From contig DVGE01000309.1 of NCBI GenBank assembly GCA_018712885.1, forward strand, positions 1 to 5,907: a stretch of DNA of 5,907 nt, in the 5' to 3' direction. Every line of letters begins with the position of its first letter. Positions within the stretch are counted from its first letter, which is position 1. The translations under genes were made by a program, and so were the position numbers. The DNA comes from Candidatus Pullichristensenella stercoripullorum (GTDB lineage Bacteria; Bacillota; Clostridia; Christensenellales; Aristaeellaceae). Of the stretch, positions 5,111 to 5,907 are shown piece by piece. Below the pieces are notes generated by a model. The model was not told the origin of the DNA. It was given only the letters and a program-made list of their open reading frames with translations, and did no database searches.

Positions 5111-5764
5111 CTACGCCTGCCCCAGCTTCTTGATGATGTCGTGCCCAGCCATCACCAACATACGGTCGCTCGATGAGAGCAGCGTACCAGGCATGGGCGA
5201 GGCGTCGACATGGCCGTCGCGCCGGATGGCGATGACGTTGATGCCCAGGCGCTTGCGCAGGTCGAGCTGCGCGAGCGTCTTGCCGTTCCACTCCTGCGGC
5301 ACCTGGATCTCCACCATCGAATAATCCGGGGACAGCTCTATGAAATCCAGTATGTTGCCGGCCATGAGATTATGCGCCACGCGCTTGCCCATGTCGCGCT
5401 CGGGGAAGATGACCTTGTCCGCGCCCAGCTTGGTGAGCATGCGGCCGTGCACCTCGTCCTGCGCGCAAGCGGCGACGTAGTTCAATCCGAGTTCCTTCAT
5501 CAGCATCGTGGTCATGCAGCTGGCGCGCAGGTCGCCGTCGATGGCGACCACGGCCACGTCAAAGTCGCGCACGCCCAACTGCACCAGCGCCTCGCGGTTC
5601 ATGCCGTTGGCCTCGACACAATGGGTCACGTGGTCGCGCAGAAGCTCCACGCGCTCCGGATCGATGTCGATGGCCAGCACTTCGCCGCCATTCGCGCACA
5701 GCGTCGCCGCCAGCGTCGCGCCAAAACGTCCAAGTCCGACCACTACGAATTGCTTTTTCACCAT
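5111..5764 (-). CDS. ktrA: Ktr/Trk potassium uptake regulatory subunit (RCK domains)
   Basis: KtrA-type proteins form a cytoplasmic octameric ring that binds ATP/ADP (or NAD) and gates the KtrB potassium channel-like subunit. The 217-residue product has normal length for a single RCK_N plus RCK_C protein. The N-terminal Rossmann fold shows FVVVGLGRFG (6-15, dinucleotide motif GLGRFG) and the acidic end of strand two, AIDIDPERV (31-39). RCK_N features follow: VAIDGDLRAS (73-82), AACAQDEVHGRML (98-110), and the GADKVIFPERDMGKRVA hinge (115-130). The RCK_C domain covers about 148-217 and ends in DRMLVMAGHDIIKKL. The ATG has GGAGGGA 6 bases upstream (5777-5771). It starts 14 bases after the stop of the channel-subunit gene, so the two are one operon. 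It could be named ktrC or trkA in other schemes; the family assignment is firm, the paralog label less so. Confidence 0.93.
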   Translation of the reverse strand: MVKKQFVVVGLGRFGATLAATLCANGGEVLAIDIDPERVELLRDHVTHCVEANGMNREALVQLGVRDFDVAVVAIDGDLRASCMTTMLMKELGLNYVAACAQDEVHGRMLTKLGADKVIFPERDMGKRVAHNLMAGNILDFIELSPDYSMVEIQVPQEWNGKTLAQLDLRKRLGINVIAIRRDGHVDASPMPGTLLSSSDRMLVMAGHDIIKKLGQA

Positions 5765-5778
5765 TGTCTTTCCCTCCG

Positions 5779-5907
5779 TTAGCCGACCAGCACGCGCTCC
5801 TCAGGGTAGCGGAACGCATCCTTGGTCTGTGCCTGTTTGTGTCCGAGCGCCAAAGTCAGGGTCAGGGGCCCGACGCGCCCGATGTACATTGCCAGGATCA
5901 AAAGGAA
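5779..5907 (-). CDS. ktrB: Ktr/Trk potassium channel subunit, C-terminal end (partial)
   Basis: Only the last 42 codons are in the window; the gene continues past 5907. Reading from the edge, the peptide begins FLLILAMYIGRVGPLTLTLA, which is the end of the last membrane helix of the TrkH/KtrB family with its well-conserved MYIGRVGPLTL motif. A polar cytoplasmic tail follows, ending in YPEERVLVG, a typical KtrB finish. KtrB is the K+-translocating (often Na+-coupled) membrane subunit gated by the KtrA ring. The neighbour 14 bases downstream is that partner, which strongly backs the call. Too little is present to judge selectivity-filter residues. Confidence 0.9.
   Translation of the reverse strand, partial: FLLILAMYIGRVGPLTLTLALGHKQAQTKDAFRYPEERVLVG

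Noticed and set aside
5082..5291. N-terminal 70-codon extension of the hydrolase-like frame
   Set aside because: It overlaps ktrA out of frame, is rich in Arg/Ala/His as expected for a shadow frame, and the ATG at 5081 has a good ribosome binding site.

Overview
This 5.9 kb window looks like chromosomal core sequence from a high-GC, Gram-positive-type Clostridia relative (Firmicutes/Bacillota), possibly an uncultured gut lineage. The basis is strong AAAGGAG/GGGAGG ribosome binding sites, SigA-type promoters, a rplM-rpsI operon with a structured leader, a PrsA-like foldase lipoprotein and a KtrAB-type potassium uptake pair. Lineage is inferred from gene content only. I see no mobile element, CRISPR array, tRNA or rRNA gene.

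Region 1-727, plus strand: a small P-loop protein (29-454) is followed one base later by a 73-residue single-span membrane protein (456-677), and the pair ends at a strong intrinsic terminator. Region 731-1791, plus strand: a near-consensus promoter (TTGACT, 17 bp, TATAAT), a roughly 95-base 5' leader that can fold like a ribosomal-protein leader, then rplM (GTG start) and rpsI, closed by a second terminator.

Region 1792-2144 has no protein gene. It holds the signal recognition particle RNA gene on the minus strand, with its own promoter at 2009-2037, a terminator formed by its own end helix, and a back-up terminator at 1807-1830. It converges on rpsI. The terminator of the next minus-strand gene lies at 2091-2128.

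Region 2145-5907, minus strand, reads from right to left. First come the 3' end of ktrB (channel subunit), ktrA (nucleotide-binding gating subunit) and a 173-residue protein that resembles a shortened, catalytically dead alpha/beta hydrolase. A terminator hairpin follows right after the hydrolase-like gene. A candidate promoter overlaps that gene's stop codon and would drive a second unit: a PpiC/PrsA-like lipoprotein foldase and an aldo/keto reductase. KtrA and KtrB would work together in regulated K+ uptake, the foldase would act outside the membrane, and the reductase in the cytosol.

The most interesting points are the hydrolase-like pseudoenzyme attached to the Ktr genes, the long coiled-coil insert splitting the parvulin domain of the foldase, and the promoter/terminator overlap at 4521-4585. 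Nothing here is clearly a new defence or mobile system; most of the window is housekeeping sequence.
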